The position numbers and the translations under genes are program-made. Below the pieces are notes generated by a model that saw only the letters and a program-made list of their open reading frames with translations, searched no databases and was not told the DNA's origin. A stretch of 5,889 nt of DNA from Giesbergeria sp. (GTDB taxonomy: Bacteria > Pseudomonadota > Gammaproteobacteria > Burkholderiales > Burkholderiaceae_C), in NCBI GenBank assembly GCA_030690515.1, contig JAUYGP010000380.1, forward strand, positions 1 to 5,889, in the 5' to 3' direction. The first letter of the stretch is position 1, and the number at the start of each line of letters is the position of its first letter. This document shows, piece after piece, positions 1-5,787 of this stretch.

Positions 1-1059
1 ATCCAGGATCTGTCCGGTCCGCTGGCGGGCTTTGGCAAGCAGTTGCGCAACGGCATGATGCTGCGCGTGAATGAGGTCAATGAGCAAGGCGGCGTCAACG
101 GGCGCAAGATCAACCTGCTGGTGGAGGACTCAGGCTACGACCCCAAGAAGGCGGTGCTGGCCGCGCAGAAGCTGGTCAACCAGAACAAGATTTTCATGAT
201 GGTGGGCCATCTGGGCACAGCGCAGAACCTGGCCGCCATGCCAGTGCAGTTCGAAAAAAACGTCATCAACTTCTTCCCGGTGACGGCTGCGCGCGAAATG
301 TACGAGCCTTTCCATAAGCTCAAATACGCCTTTGCCGCCACCTACTTCGACCAGATGAAAGCTGCAGTACCCAAGCTGGTGAAGGAAAAGAAAGCCCAGA
401 AAATCTGCTCCATGTACCAGGACGATGAGTTCGGCCTGGAAGTGCAGCGCGGCGCAGAAGACGGCCTCAAGTCCATGGGCATGACCATGGTCGAGACCAC
501 CACCTTCAAGCGCGGCGCCACCGATTTTTCCTCGCAGATGTCCAAGCTCAAGGCTGCCAACTGCGACATGGTGGTGCTGGGCACCATCATCCGCGAGACC
601 ATTGGCGGCATTGGCACGGCGCGCAAGCTGGGCTTCAACCCCATCTTCCTGGGCTCCAGCGCGGCCTATACCGACCTCATCCACAAGCTGGGCGGCAAGG
701 CCATGGACGGGCTCTACGCCACCATGACGGTGCAAAACCCCTATCTGGATGATGCCTCGCAACCCATCCGCTTCTGGGCTACCAAGTACAAAACAGCCTA
801 CAACGAAGACCCGGCGGTGTTCTCGGTCTATGGGTATCTGGCTATCGACAGCTTCATTCGCGCCGCACAGAAGGCGGGGCCCAACCTGAGCACCGACAGC
901 TTCATCAAGGCCATGGACACCATGGAAATTCCGCGCGACATCTTTGGCAGCACCGTCCAGAAGTTCGGTCCACAAAAGCGCTTGGGCAGCAACCTCTCGC
1001 GGCTGTCACAACTGCATGATGGCCGCTGGACCATCGTGTCGAACTACATTACCGAATAA
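1..1059 (+). CDS. ABC transporter substrate-binding protein, branched-chain amino acid type (Peripla_BP_6 / LivK-like), 5' partial
   Basis: Periplasmic ligand-capturing subunit of a Leu/Ile/Val-type ABC importer. The reading frame is open from the first base, so the start codon and signal peptide lie upstream; the TTG at 43 is an internal Leu codon. The 352 visible residues begin inside the first strand and loop of the type I binding fold (SGPLAGFGKQ, residues 5-14). Family marks follow: GGVNGRKI (30-37), the DPKKAVLAAQKLV helix, YQDDEFG (139-145) opening the second lobe, then RGATDFSSQ. Families of this kind usually run to about 380-400 residues, so roughly 30-45 are missing. The gene ends in TAA just before a strong terminator, so it is probably the last gene of its transcript. 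The ligand cannot be read from sequence: homologues bind branched-chain amino acids, amides, urea or aromatic acids. Family assignment is secure, substrate is not. Confidence 0.93.
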   Translation: MQDLSGPLAGFGKQLRNGMMLRVNEVNEQGGVNGRKINLLVEDSGYDPKKAVLAAQKLVNQNKIFMMVGHLGTAQNLAAMPVQFEKNVINFFPVTAAREMYEPFHKLKYAFAATYFDQMKAAVPKLVKEKKAQKICSMYQDDEFGLEVQRGAEDGLKSMGMTMVETTTFKRGATDFSSQMSKLKAANCDMVVLGTIIRETIGGIGTARKLGFNPIFLGSSAAYTDLIHKLGGKAMDGLYATMTVQNPYLDDASQPIRFWATKYKTAYNEDPAVFSVYGYLAIDSFIRAAQKAGPNLSTDSFIKAMDTMEIPRDIFGSTVQKFGPQKRLGSNLSRLSQLHDGRWTIVSNYITE

Positions 1060-1069
1060 GTTCGCAGGT

Positions 1070-1090
1070 GTGCGCCCAGGCTGGGCGCAC
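1070..1090. terminator. Inverted repeat between convergent genes (accessory hairpin)
   Basis: GTGCGCCCAG (1070-1079) is the exact reverse complement of CTGGGCGCAC (1081-1090). This allows a nine-pair stem with a three-base loop. It starts 10 bases after the stop codon of the binding-protein gene and has no T tract of its own on the + strand. It sits directly before the main terminator, so it may be a 3'-end-stabilising or back-up hairpin. Function is inferred. Confidence 0.55.
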
Positions 1091-1093
1091 CAC

Positions 1094-1134
1094 AAAAAAA
1101 CACCGCCCGGTTTGCGCCGGGCGGTGTTTTTTTT
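1094..1134. terminator. Bidirectional intrinsic terminator between convergent genes
   Basis: A perfect 17-base inverted repeat (1094-1110 with 1117-1133) surrounds a six-base loop, TTTGCG. The core is CACCGCCCGG / CCGGGCGGTG. The + strand continues into eight T residues (1127-1134), and the seven A residues at 1094-1100 give the matching T tract on the - strand. It can therefore end transcription of both the binding-protein gene (+) and the acyl-CoA ligase gene (-), whose stop codon is 17 bases away at 1152-1154. Confidence 0.93.
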
Positions 1135-1151
1135 GCTGCGCTATTGGCGAG

Positions 1152-2843
1152 TTACTGCCCGAACCAGACCACCTTCTTGCCCGAGGTTTCCCAACGCTCG
1201 TAGTTGGCGGAGTAGATGTCCTCGATGCGATTGCGCTTGACCTTGAAGGTGGGCGTGATGAGATCGTTGTCCACCGTCCAGGGAGTGGTCACCAGCACGA
1301 TGCACTGCAGTTGCTCATGGGGGTCGAGGGTCGCGTTGACGCTCTTGAGGTGCGCCGTGAGCGAAGCCTCCAGCGCGGCCTTGCCTTCGGTGCTGGACGC
1401 CTTGGCAACGGCGTCGGCATTGAGCATCACGATACCGAGCGGCTGGCCCAGGTTGGCACCCGTCACCACACAGGCTTCCACCGACTCGTGTGTGCCCAGC
1501 TTGTCCTCAATGGGCGCTGGTGCCACATATTTGCCCTTGCCGGTTTTGAACAAGTCTTTCACACGGCCCGTGATGTGCAGGCAGCCCTGGGCATCGATGC
1601 GGCCCTTGTCGCCGGTGCGCAGCCAACCGTCGGCCGTAAAGGCATCGCGGCTTTGCTCGGGCTCTTTGTAGTAGCCCAGCATCAGTGCGGGGCTGCGCAT
1701 CTGGATTTCTCCGGTTTGCGGATCGGTACGGTGGTCCACACCTTCATAGGCAGGCCCCACAGAACCCTGCTGATTCTTGCCCGGCTCAGTGATATGCGAG
1801 ACGGCCAGGTTTTCCGTCATGCCATAGCCTTCATTGATGTCAATGCCCAGCTTGCTGTACCACTGCAGCAGGCTCAGCGGCATGGGCGCGGCACCCCCCG
1901 CCGCAATGCGGCAATGGTTCAGTCCCAGGGCTTTTTGCACCTTGTTGCGCACCAGGCCGCCGATCAGCGGGATCGACAAAAGCCGCTTGAGCTTGGCCGG
2001 CGGCATCTTGTGGTGAATGCCCTGCTGGAACTTCACCCACAGGCGCGGCACCGAGAAGAAGATCGTCGGCTGGGCCCGCTGCAAGTCTTGCGCAAACGTA
2101 TCCAGCGAATCTGCAAAGAACAGTTGCTTGCCCGTGCGCAGCCAGCCGTGCTCAACCAGCACACGCTCGACCACGTGCGCCAGCGGCAGGTACGACAGCA
2201 TCCGGTCTTCCTGGCCCATGGGAATGCGCTTGATGCCCGCACCGATGGCCCAGGCAAAATTGCCAAAGCTGTGCATCACGCCCTTGGGCTTGCCCGTAGT
2301 GCCTGATGTGTAAATCAGCGTGGCCAACTCGTCTGCAGCGCGCACCGGCGCGCCCTGCAGCGGCGGGGTACGTGCGCAGATGGCATCCCAGCCTTCGTAG
2401 TTCTTGCGTGCATCGTCAGGCGACAAAGCGTAGCTGATGCAGGGCATGCCTTCGGGAACACCCGGCTTCATGCCTTCCCAGCCATCGAGCTTGCCAATGA
2501 AACACGCTTTGGCTTCGCTGTGCGTGAGGATCTGGTTCACTGTGTCCTGTGCCAACGTAGGGTACAACGGCACCGACACATACCCCGCCATCCAGATCGC
2601 CAGGTCGCTCATCAGCCACCAGGCGCAGTTCTTGGACAAAATGGCCACCCGCGACCCGGGCTCCCAGCCTTGGGACTGCAGGTGCGCCGCCATACGGCGC
2701 GCCTGGTCGGCGACCTGGCCCCAGGTAAAGTCCTGAATCACGCCCTGGCCCATGGGTTGGGTCAGGGTCACACGGTTGGGTGCTGCCTGCTCCCAATGGT
2801 AGAGGCGCTGCAATGCCAGCGTATCGGGTGCTACAGAGCTCAT
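1152..2843 (-). CDS. AMP-forming long-chain acyl-CoA synthetase (fatty acid--CoA ligase)
   Basis: Predicted to activate a carboxylic acid, probably a fatty acid, to its acyl-CoA through an acyl-adenylate. The 563 residues span the whole ANL-superfamily fold. The P-loop YTSGTTGKPKG is at 178-188, LPLAHVVER at 219-227, the adenine-binding GYGMTE at 339-344, GWLRTGD at 406-412, and the hinge GRVKDLFKTGKGKYVAP at 426-442. The C-terminal catalytic lysine is probably K534 in TPTFKVKR. The hinge and APAPIE segment resemble long-chain and bubblegum-type ligases more than acetyl-CoA synthetases. The ATG at 2843 is supported by AGGAG (complement of 2854-2858) ten bases upstream. No signal peptide is evident, so a cytoplasmic or membrane-associated enzyme is expected. 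It is convergent with the binding-protein gene and divergent from the TRAP operon. The class is sure; chain length and natural substrate (aliphatic or aromatic) are not. Confidence 0.93.
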   Translation of the reverse strand: MSSVAPDTLALQRLYHWEQAAPNRVTLTQPMGQGVIQDFTWGQVADQARRMAAHLQSQGWEPGSRVAILSKNCAWWLMSDLAIWMAGYVSVPLYPTLAQDTVNQILTHSEAKACFIGKLDGWEGMKPGVPEGMPCISYALSPDDARKNYEGWDAICARTPPLQGAPVRAADELATLIYTSGTTGKPKGVMHSFGNFAWAIGAGIKRIPMGQEDRMLSYLPLAHVVERVLVEHGWLRTGKQLFFADSLDTFAQDLQRAQPTIFFSVPRLWVKFQQGIHHKMPPAKLKRLLSIPLIGGLVRNKVQKALGLNHCRIAAGGAAPMPLSLLQWYSKLGIDINEGYGMTENLAVSHITEPGKNQQGSVGPAYEGVDHRTDPQTGEIQMRSPALMLGYYKEPEQSRDAFTADGWLRTGDKGRIDAQGCLHITGRVKDLFKTGKGKYVAPAPIEDKLGTHESVEACVVTGANLGQPLGIVMLNADAVAKASSTEGKAALEASLTAHLKSVNATLDPHEQLQCIVLVTTPWTVDNDLITPTFKVKRNRIEDIYSANYERWETSGKKVVWFGQ

Positions 2844-2853
2844 GAGTGCTTAT

Positions 2854-2858
2854 CTCCT
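2854..2858 (-). promoter_or_regulatory. Ribosome binding site of the acyl-CoA ligase
   Basis: On the - strand this reads AGGAG, followed by ten bases and then the ATG at 2843-2841. It is a near-consensus Shine-Dalgarno sequence at slightly long spacing, and it fixes the chosen start. Confidence 0.7.
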
Positions 2859-2899
2859 GTCATATCGGGTTACAGATGGGTCTACGCCCACCCCGGGGC

Positions 2900-2928
2900 A
2901 GTATAGAAGCGCTTGCGCACCGAAAACG
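2900..2928 (-). promoter_or_regulatory. Candidate sigma70-type promoter of the acyl-CoA ligase
   Basis: TATACT on the - strand (complement of 2900-2905) matches the -10 consensus at five of six bases and lies about 57 bases upstream of the start codon. The -35 is poor: CGTTTT (complement of 2923-2928) at 17-base spacing is the best available. Weak -35 contacts would suit an activated promoter. This is a candidate read by eye only. Confidence 0.3.
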
Positions 2929-3073
2929 CTCCTTCTCCGGCCCGCACGCTAGCGATTTACCCACCCCCGTCCCACATGTCATCACAGCCGCTACGGGGTA
3001 TTTTTTGTCTAGGCGTTAACCCTGATCGCTATCGCTTTGGTAGCACAGAATCAAGTATTCATTGAGGGATAAC

Positions 3074-3091
3074 ACCGTCACGCTACCGTCA
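3074..3091 (+). promoter_or_regulatory. Direct repeat ACCGTCA-CGCT-ACCGTCA, candidate activator operator
   Basis: Two identical 7-mers, ACCGTCA at 3074-3080 and 3085-3091, are separated by four bases, giving an 11-base period. OmpR/PhoB-family response regulators bind direct repeats with this 7-4-7 arrangement, and the shared GTCA core recalls the Pho box. Possible -10 elements lie downstream: TAGAGT (3101-3106) and TAGAAT (3113-3118). The latter matches consensus at five of six bases but lacks a good -35. The repeat is plain in the sequence; regulator identity is inference. Confidence 0.3.
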
Positions 3092-3112
3092 GACTCCTAC
3101 TAGAGTGCTCCG

Positions 3113-3118
3113 TAGAAT
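3113..3118 (+). promoter_or_regulatory. Candidate -10 element of the TRAP operon
   Basis: TAGAAT matches TATAAT at five of six positions. No recognisable TTGACA-like -35 lies 16-18 bases upstream, so use of this site would depend on an activator. Transcription would start near 3125, just before the leader hairpin. TAGAGT at 3101-3106 is a weaker alternative. Confidence 0.25.
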
Positions 3119-3133
3119 CGCGCCGTTGCAAAA

Positions 3134-3175
3134 AGTTGCCCCGCCCTTTGCCATGCCCATGGCAAGTCCGCAACT
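3134..3175 (+). promoter_or_regulatory. Nested inverted repeat upstream of the TRAP operon (operator or leader hairpin)
   Basis: The inner arms TTGCCATG (3148-3155) and CATGGCAA (3158-3165) form a perfect 8+8 palindrome around CC. The outer arms AGTTGC (3134-3139) and GCAACT (3170-3175) are also exact complements, so the 42 bases can fold into a two-part stem with an 8/4 internal loop. It ends 29 bases before the dctQ-type start codon and 20 before its ribosome binding site. As DNA, the 18-base palindrome could be a dimeric repressor site; as RNA it would be a leader hairpin. No known riboswitch is recognised. Confidence 0.45.
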
Positions 3176-3195
3176 GGACGCGCTGTCATTTGATT

Positions 3196-3199
3196 GGAG
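3196..3199 (+). promoter_or_regulatory. Ribosome binding site of the TRAP small permease gene
   Basis: GGAG lies five bases before the ATG at 3205. It decides the start in favour of this ATG over the in-frame TTG at 3136, which has no purine-rich sequence at a proper distance. Confidence 0.7.
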
Positions 3200-3204
3200 A
3201 CACC

Positions 3205-3816
3205 ATGCAGGCATTACTGAAACTTTCCAGAGGGATCGACTGGCTCAGCACCCAGATCGGTAAATACGTCATCTGGCTCATCCTGGCCTCGACGCTCATC
3301 AGCGGGCTCAACGCCCTGTCGCGCAAGCTTTTCAACATCAGCTCCAATGCCTTTCTGGAAGTGCAGTGGTACCTGTTTGCCGCATCGTTCCTGATTGCAG
3401 CGGGCTACACCCTGATGCACGGCGAACACGTAAAGGTGGACGTCATCTCTGGTCGGCTCTCCAAGCGCGCGCAGATCTGGATTGACGTGATCGGTTTCTC
3501 GATTTTCCTCACCCCCATGTGCCTGGCCATCCTGTGGTACGGCACCCCGTTCTTTCTGCGCGGCTTCGAATCGGGCGAGATGTCGAACAACGCGGGGGGG
3601 CTGATCCGCTGGCCGGTGTACGCCATGATGCCGCTGGGCTTTGCACTGCTGCTGCTGCAAGGCTGGTCTGAACTGATCAAGCGCATCGCGTTTCTGAAGG
3701 GCCTGATCGAAGACCCCACGCTGAAGAAGGGCAACGAAAAAACCGCAGAGCAAGAGCTCGCTGAATCCATCCGTCGCCTCGCCGAAGCGGCCAAGGGCAA
3801 CGGCAAGGCCGTCTGA
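3205..3816 (+). CDS. TRAP transporter small permease subunit (DctQ-type), mannitol/chloroaromatic class
   Basis: Small membrane subunit of a tripartite ATP-independent periplasmic transporter. It partners the large DctM subunit encoded next and is thought to stabilise the complex and help form the docking surface for the binding protein. The 203 residues contain four hydrophobic segments (about 18-38, 52-72, 91-112 and 134-158), the standard DctQ topology and length. Family marks are FLEVQWYLF (50-58), HVKVDV (75-80) and the GGL-RWP-YAMMPLGF segment (131-146). A charged C-terminal tail (about 165-203) follows. The ATG at 3205 is chosen for its GGAG site and because it starts the protein just before the first helix. 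The gap to the large-subunit gene is 16 bases, so the two are surely co-transcribed. A run of seven G at 3594-3600 encodes part of Ala-Gly-Gly without breaking the frame. Confidence 0.93.
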   Translation: MQALLKLSRGIDWLSTQIGKYVIWLILASTLISGLNALSRKLFNISSNAFLEVQWYLFAASFLIAAGYTLMHGEHVKVDVISGRLSKRAQIWIDVIGFSIFLTPMCLAILWYGTPFFLRGFESGEMSNNAGGLIRWPVYAMMPLGFALLLLQGWSELIKRIAFLKGLIEDPTLKKGNEKTAEQELAESIRRLAEAAKGNGKAV

Positions 3817-3832
3817 ACGCAAAGCACACACC

Positions 3833-5665
3833 ATGGAATTCTTCACCACAAACCTCGCCCCGATCATGTTCGCGGGGCTGATTCTTTTCCTGCTGATGGG
3901 CTTTCCGGTGGCCTTCAGCCTTGGTGCCTGCGGCCTGTTCTTTGCCTTCATCGGCATCGAACTGGGCGTTCTGCCCGAAGCCCTGTTGCAAGCCCTGCCG
4001 CTGCGCATCTTCGGCATCATGCAGAACGACACCCTGCTGGCCATTCCGTTCTTTACCCTGATGGGACTGATATTGGAACGCAGCGGCATGGCCGAGGATT
4101 TGCTGGACACCATCGGCCAGCTCTTTGGCCCCATACGCGGCGGCTTGGCGCTGGCCGTGATCTTTGTGGGCACGCTACTGGCCGCCACCACCGGGGTGGT
4201 TGCTGCATCGGTGATTTCGATGGGCCTGATCTCGCTGCCCATCATGATGCGCTATGGCTATGACCGACGCGTCGCCACGGGCGTAATTGCCGCCTCGGGA
4301 ACGCTGGCACAGATCATTCCGCCGTCCCTGGTGCTCATCATCCTGGCCGACCAGTTGGGACGCAGCGTAGGCGACATGTACAAGGGGGCCTTCGTGCCCG
4401 GCTTGATGCTGTGCGGCTTCTACGCCCTCTACGTCATCCTGCTGGCCATCTTCAAGCCTAGCTGGGTGCCTGCGCTCCCCCCCGAGGCACGCACCATCCG
4501 CGAAGACGACGGCAAGACCGGCCTGGCTTCCCTGCTGGCGCTGACGGTGCTGTGCACCGGTACGGCCATCACATTCGCCAAGAACTTTGCTGCCGTGCAA
4601 ACCTGGTGGAAAGGCGAACTCGTAGAACATGTGGCACTGGATGAAACCATCGTGCTGTCGATGTGCGTGGGCGTCGTGCTGGCCTTCGTGATCGCCGTCA
4701 TCAACAAAACACTGCGCCTGGGCCTGCTCTCGCGCATGGCCGAGCGCGTCACGTTCGTGCTAATTCCGCCGCTGCTGCTGATTTTCCTGGTGCTGGGCAC
4801 CATTTTCCTGGGCATTGCCACACCCACCGAAGGCGGCGCCATGGGGGCACTGGGTGCCTTTGCCATGGCCATGGCGCGCAAACGTCTGTCGATGGAACTG
4901 CTGCGCCAAGCGCTCAACACCACCACCAAGCTCTCGTGTTTCGTGCTGTTCATCCTGGTGGGCGCAACGGTTTTTGGTCTGACCTTCCAGGGCGTAGACG
5001 GCCCCCGCTGGGTAGAGCACCTGTTGTCGGGCCTGCCCGGGGGGCAGCTGGGCTTCCTGATCGTGGTGAACATCATGGTCTTCTTCCTGGCGTTCTTCCT
5101 GGACTTTTTCGAGCTTTCGTTCATCGTGGTGCCGTTGTTGGCCCCCGTGGCCGAGAAGCTGGGCATTGACCTGATCTGGTTCGGTGTGCTGTTGGGCATC
5201 AACATGCAGACATCGTTCATGCACCCGCCCTTTGGCTTTGCCCTGTTCTACCTGCGCAGCGTGGCGCCCACGGTGGAATACCTGGACAAGGTCACGAAGA
5301 AAATGGTCAAACCCATCACCACCCTGCAGATTTACTGGGGCGCCGTACCGTTCGTGTTCATCCAGATCGTCATGGTGACCCTGGTCATCGTCTTCCCAGG
5401 CATCGTCTCCAGCGGCCTGGACAAGAAGGTGGTCTATGACCTGGACAAGGTGCGCCGCGAAATGGAAGCCGCCATGCCCGACCCCTCAGCCTTCATTGCC
5501 CCCAATCCCACAGCGGGCATGCTGGGCGCAGGCCCAGCTGCAGGCGCCGCACCGACCGACGCAGGGGCCGAACCTGCCGCCGAAGGCGCCGAACCCGCCT
5601 CGGACAGCGACGATCCACTCAAGGCACTGCAGGACTCACTGGCCGAAGAGCCCAAGCAGAACTGA
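3833..5665 (+). CDS. TRAP transporter large permease subunit (DctM-type), mannitol/chloroaromatic class, with central insert and C-terminal tail
   Basis: Ion-coupled transport subunit of the TRAP system in the inner membrane, moving an organic-acid-like solute. Recognised by IPFFTLMG (71-78), the AATTGVVAASVISMG segment (117-131), ASGTLAQIIPPS (154-165), ATPTEGGAMGALGA (329-342), FLDFFELSF (422-430) and QTSFMHPPFGFALFYLR (459-475). The last is typical of the COG4664 mannitol/chloroaromatic-type group. Usual DctM proteins have about 430 residues; this one has 610. The surplus is a stretch at about 211-300 with two extra hydrophobic segments (about 229-249 and 271-290) between the repeat halves, and a polar Ala/Pro/Glu-rich tail after about 528 with GAEPA twice (578-582, 585-589). 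No good Shine-Dalgarno precedes the ATG at 3833, which suggests coupling to the upstream gene. The next in-frame ATGs would truncate the first helix. The gene ends before a strong terminator. Substrate unknown. Confidence 0.93.
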   Translation: MEFFTTNLAPIMFAGLILFLLMGFPVAFSLGACGLFFAFIGIELGVLPEALLQALPLRIFGIMQNDTLLAIPFFTLMGLILERSGMAEDLLDTIGQLFGPIRGGLALAVIFVGTLLAATTGVVAASVISMGLISLPIMMRYGYDRRVATGVIAASGTLAQIIPPSLVLIILADQLGRSVGDMYKGAFVPGLMLCGFYALYVILLAIFKPSWVPALPPEARTIREDDGKTGLASLLALTVLCTGTAITFAKNFAAVQTWWKGELVEHVALDETIVLSMCVGVVLAFVIAVINKTLRLGLLSRMAERVTFVLIPPLLLIFLVLGTIFLGIATPTEGGAMGALGAFAMAMARKRLSMELLRQALNTTTKLSCFVLFILVGATVFGLTFQGVDGPRWVEHLLSGLPGGQLGFLIVVNIMVFFLAFFLDFFELSFIVVPLLAPVAEKLGIDLIWFGVLLGINMQTSFMHPPFGFALFYLRSVAPTVEYLDKVTKKMVKPITTLQIYWGAVPFVFIQIVMVTLVIVFPGIVSSGLDKKVVYDLDKVRREMEAAMPDPSAFIAPNPTAGMLGAGPAAGAAPTDAGAEPAAEGAEPASDSDDPLKALQDSLAEEPKQN

Positions 5666-5671
5666 ACCTGC

Positions 5672-5687
5672 GAGGCCCATGGGCCTC
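5672..5687. repeat. 16-base perfect palindrome after the TRAP operon
   Basis: GAGGCCCATGGGCCTC equals its own reverse complement and begins six bases after the stop codon of the large-subunit gene. It could fold as a six-pair hairpin with a four-base loop ahead of the main terminator, much as a second hairpin precedes the terminator at 1094-1134. No T tract follows, so by itself it is not an intrinsic terminator. Confidence 0.5.
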
Positions 5688-5698
5688 TCCCCTCGCAC

Positions 5699-5733
5699 AA
5701 AGCCCCTGCTGCCCCAAGGCGCAGGGGCTTTTT
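5699..5733 (+). terminator. Intrinsic terminator of the TRAP operon
   Basis: AAAGCCCCTGC (5699-5709) pairs exactly with GCAGGGGCTTT (5721-5731). The loop can extend the stem by GCC (5711-5713) with GGC (5718-5720) past a bulged T. The T run covers 5729-5733. It begins 33 bases after the stop codon and marks the operon end, leaving a two-gene transcript without a binding-protein gene. Confidence 0.88.
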
Positions 5734-5787
5734 CATCCTAGAAACGGCAGTTGGATGTGCCCGCCAGTGCCGTGATCTGGGAGCCAG

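Larger units (their letters stand above)
2844..3204. other. Divergent intergenic region between acyl-CoA ligase and TRAP operon
   Basis: These 361 bases separate two divergent start codons and must hold the promoters of both. No convincing coding region is present. The frame of the TRAP small subunit does extend left to a TTG at 3136, but that start has no ribosome binding site and would add 23 uncharacteristic residues. Visible content: a -10-like TATACT for the ligase (2900-2905, - strand), short palindromes CCCCGGGG (2891-2898), AAGCGCTT (2907-2914) and CGCTAGCG (2947-2954), a T6 run (3001-3006), a tandem ATCGCT pair (3025-3036), an ACCGTCA direct repeat (3074-3091) and a nested inverted repeat (3134-3175). 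Confidence 0.8.

Noticed and set aside
130..975. A 281-codon open frame on the - strand opposite the binding-protein gene.
   Set aside because: Composition is Gly/His/Val-rich with no domain or ribosome binding site. The + strand frame is clearly the real gene.
1068..2306. A 412-codon open frame on the + strand opposite the acyl-CoA ligase.
   Set aside because: It runs through the terminator hairpin and lies wholly antisense to a gene with a full set of ligase motifs. Its translation is rich in Arg, His and Leu with no recognisable domain, which is typical of an antisense shadow in GC-rich DNA.
2988..3006. Possible terminator: CCG-CTA-CGG followed soon by six T residues.
   Set aside because: The stem is only three pairs and the T run is separated from it by GGTA. 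It sits upstream of a promoter region with no gene reading into it.
3136..3204. Longer start for the TRAP small subunit at the TTG at 3136.
   Set aside because: No ribosome binding site precedes it and the added residues are unlike the family. It would also place the nested palindrome inside the coding region. The ATG at 3205 has GGAG five bases upstream.
3214..4245. A 343-codon open frame on the - strand across the two TRAP genes.
   Set aside because: It crosses the junction of two well-supported + strand genes and resembles no family. It is a shadow of third-position GC bias.
4863..4874. CCATGGCCATGG palindrome inside the large TRAP subunit gene.
   Set aside because: It is explained by the repeated Ala-Met codons of a membrane helix.
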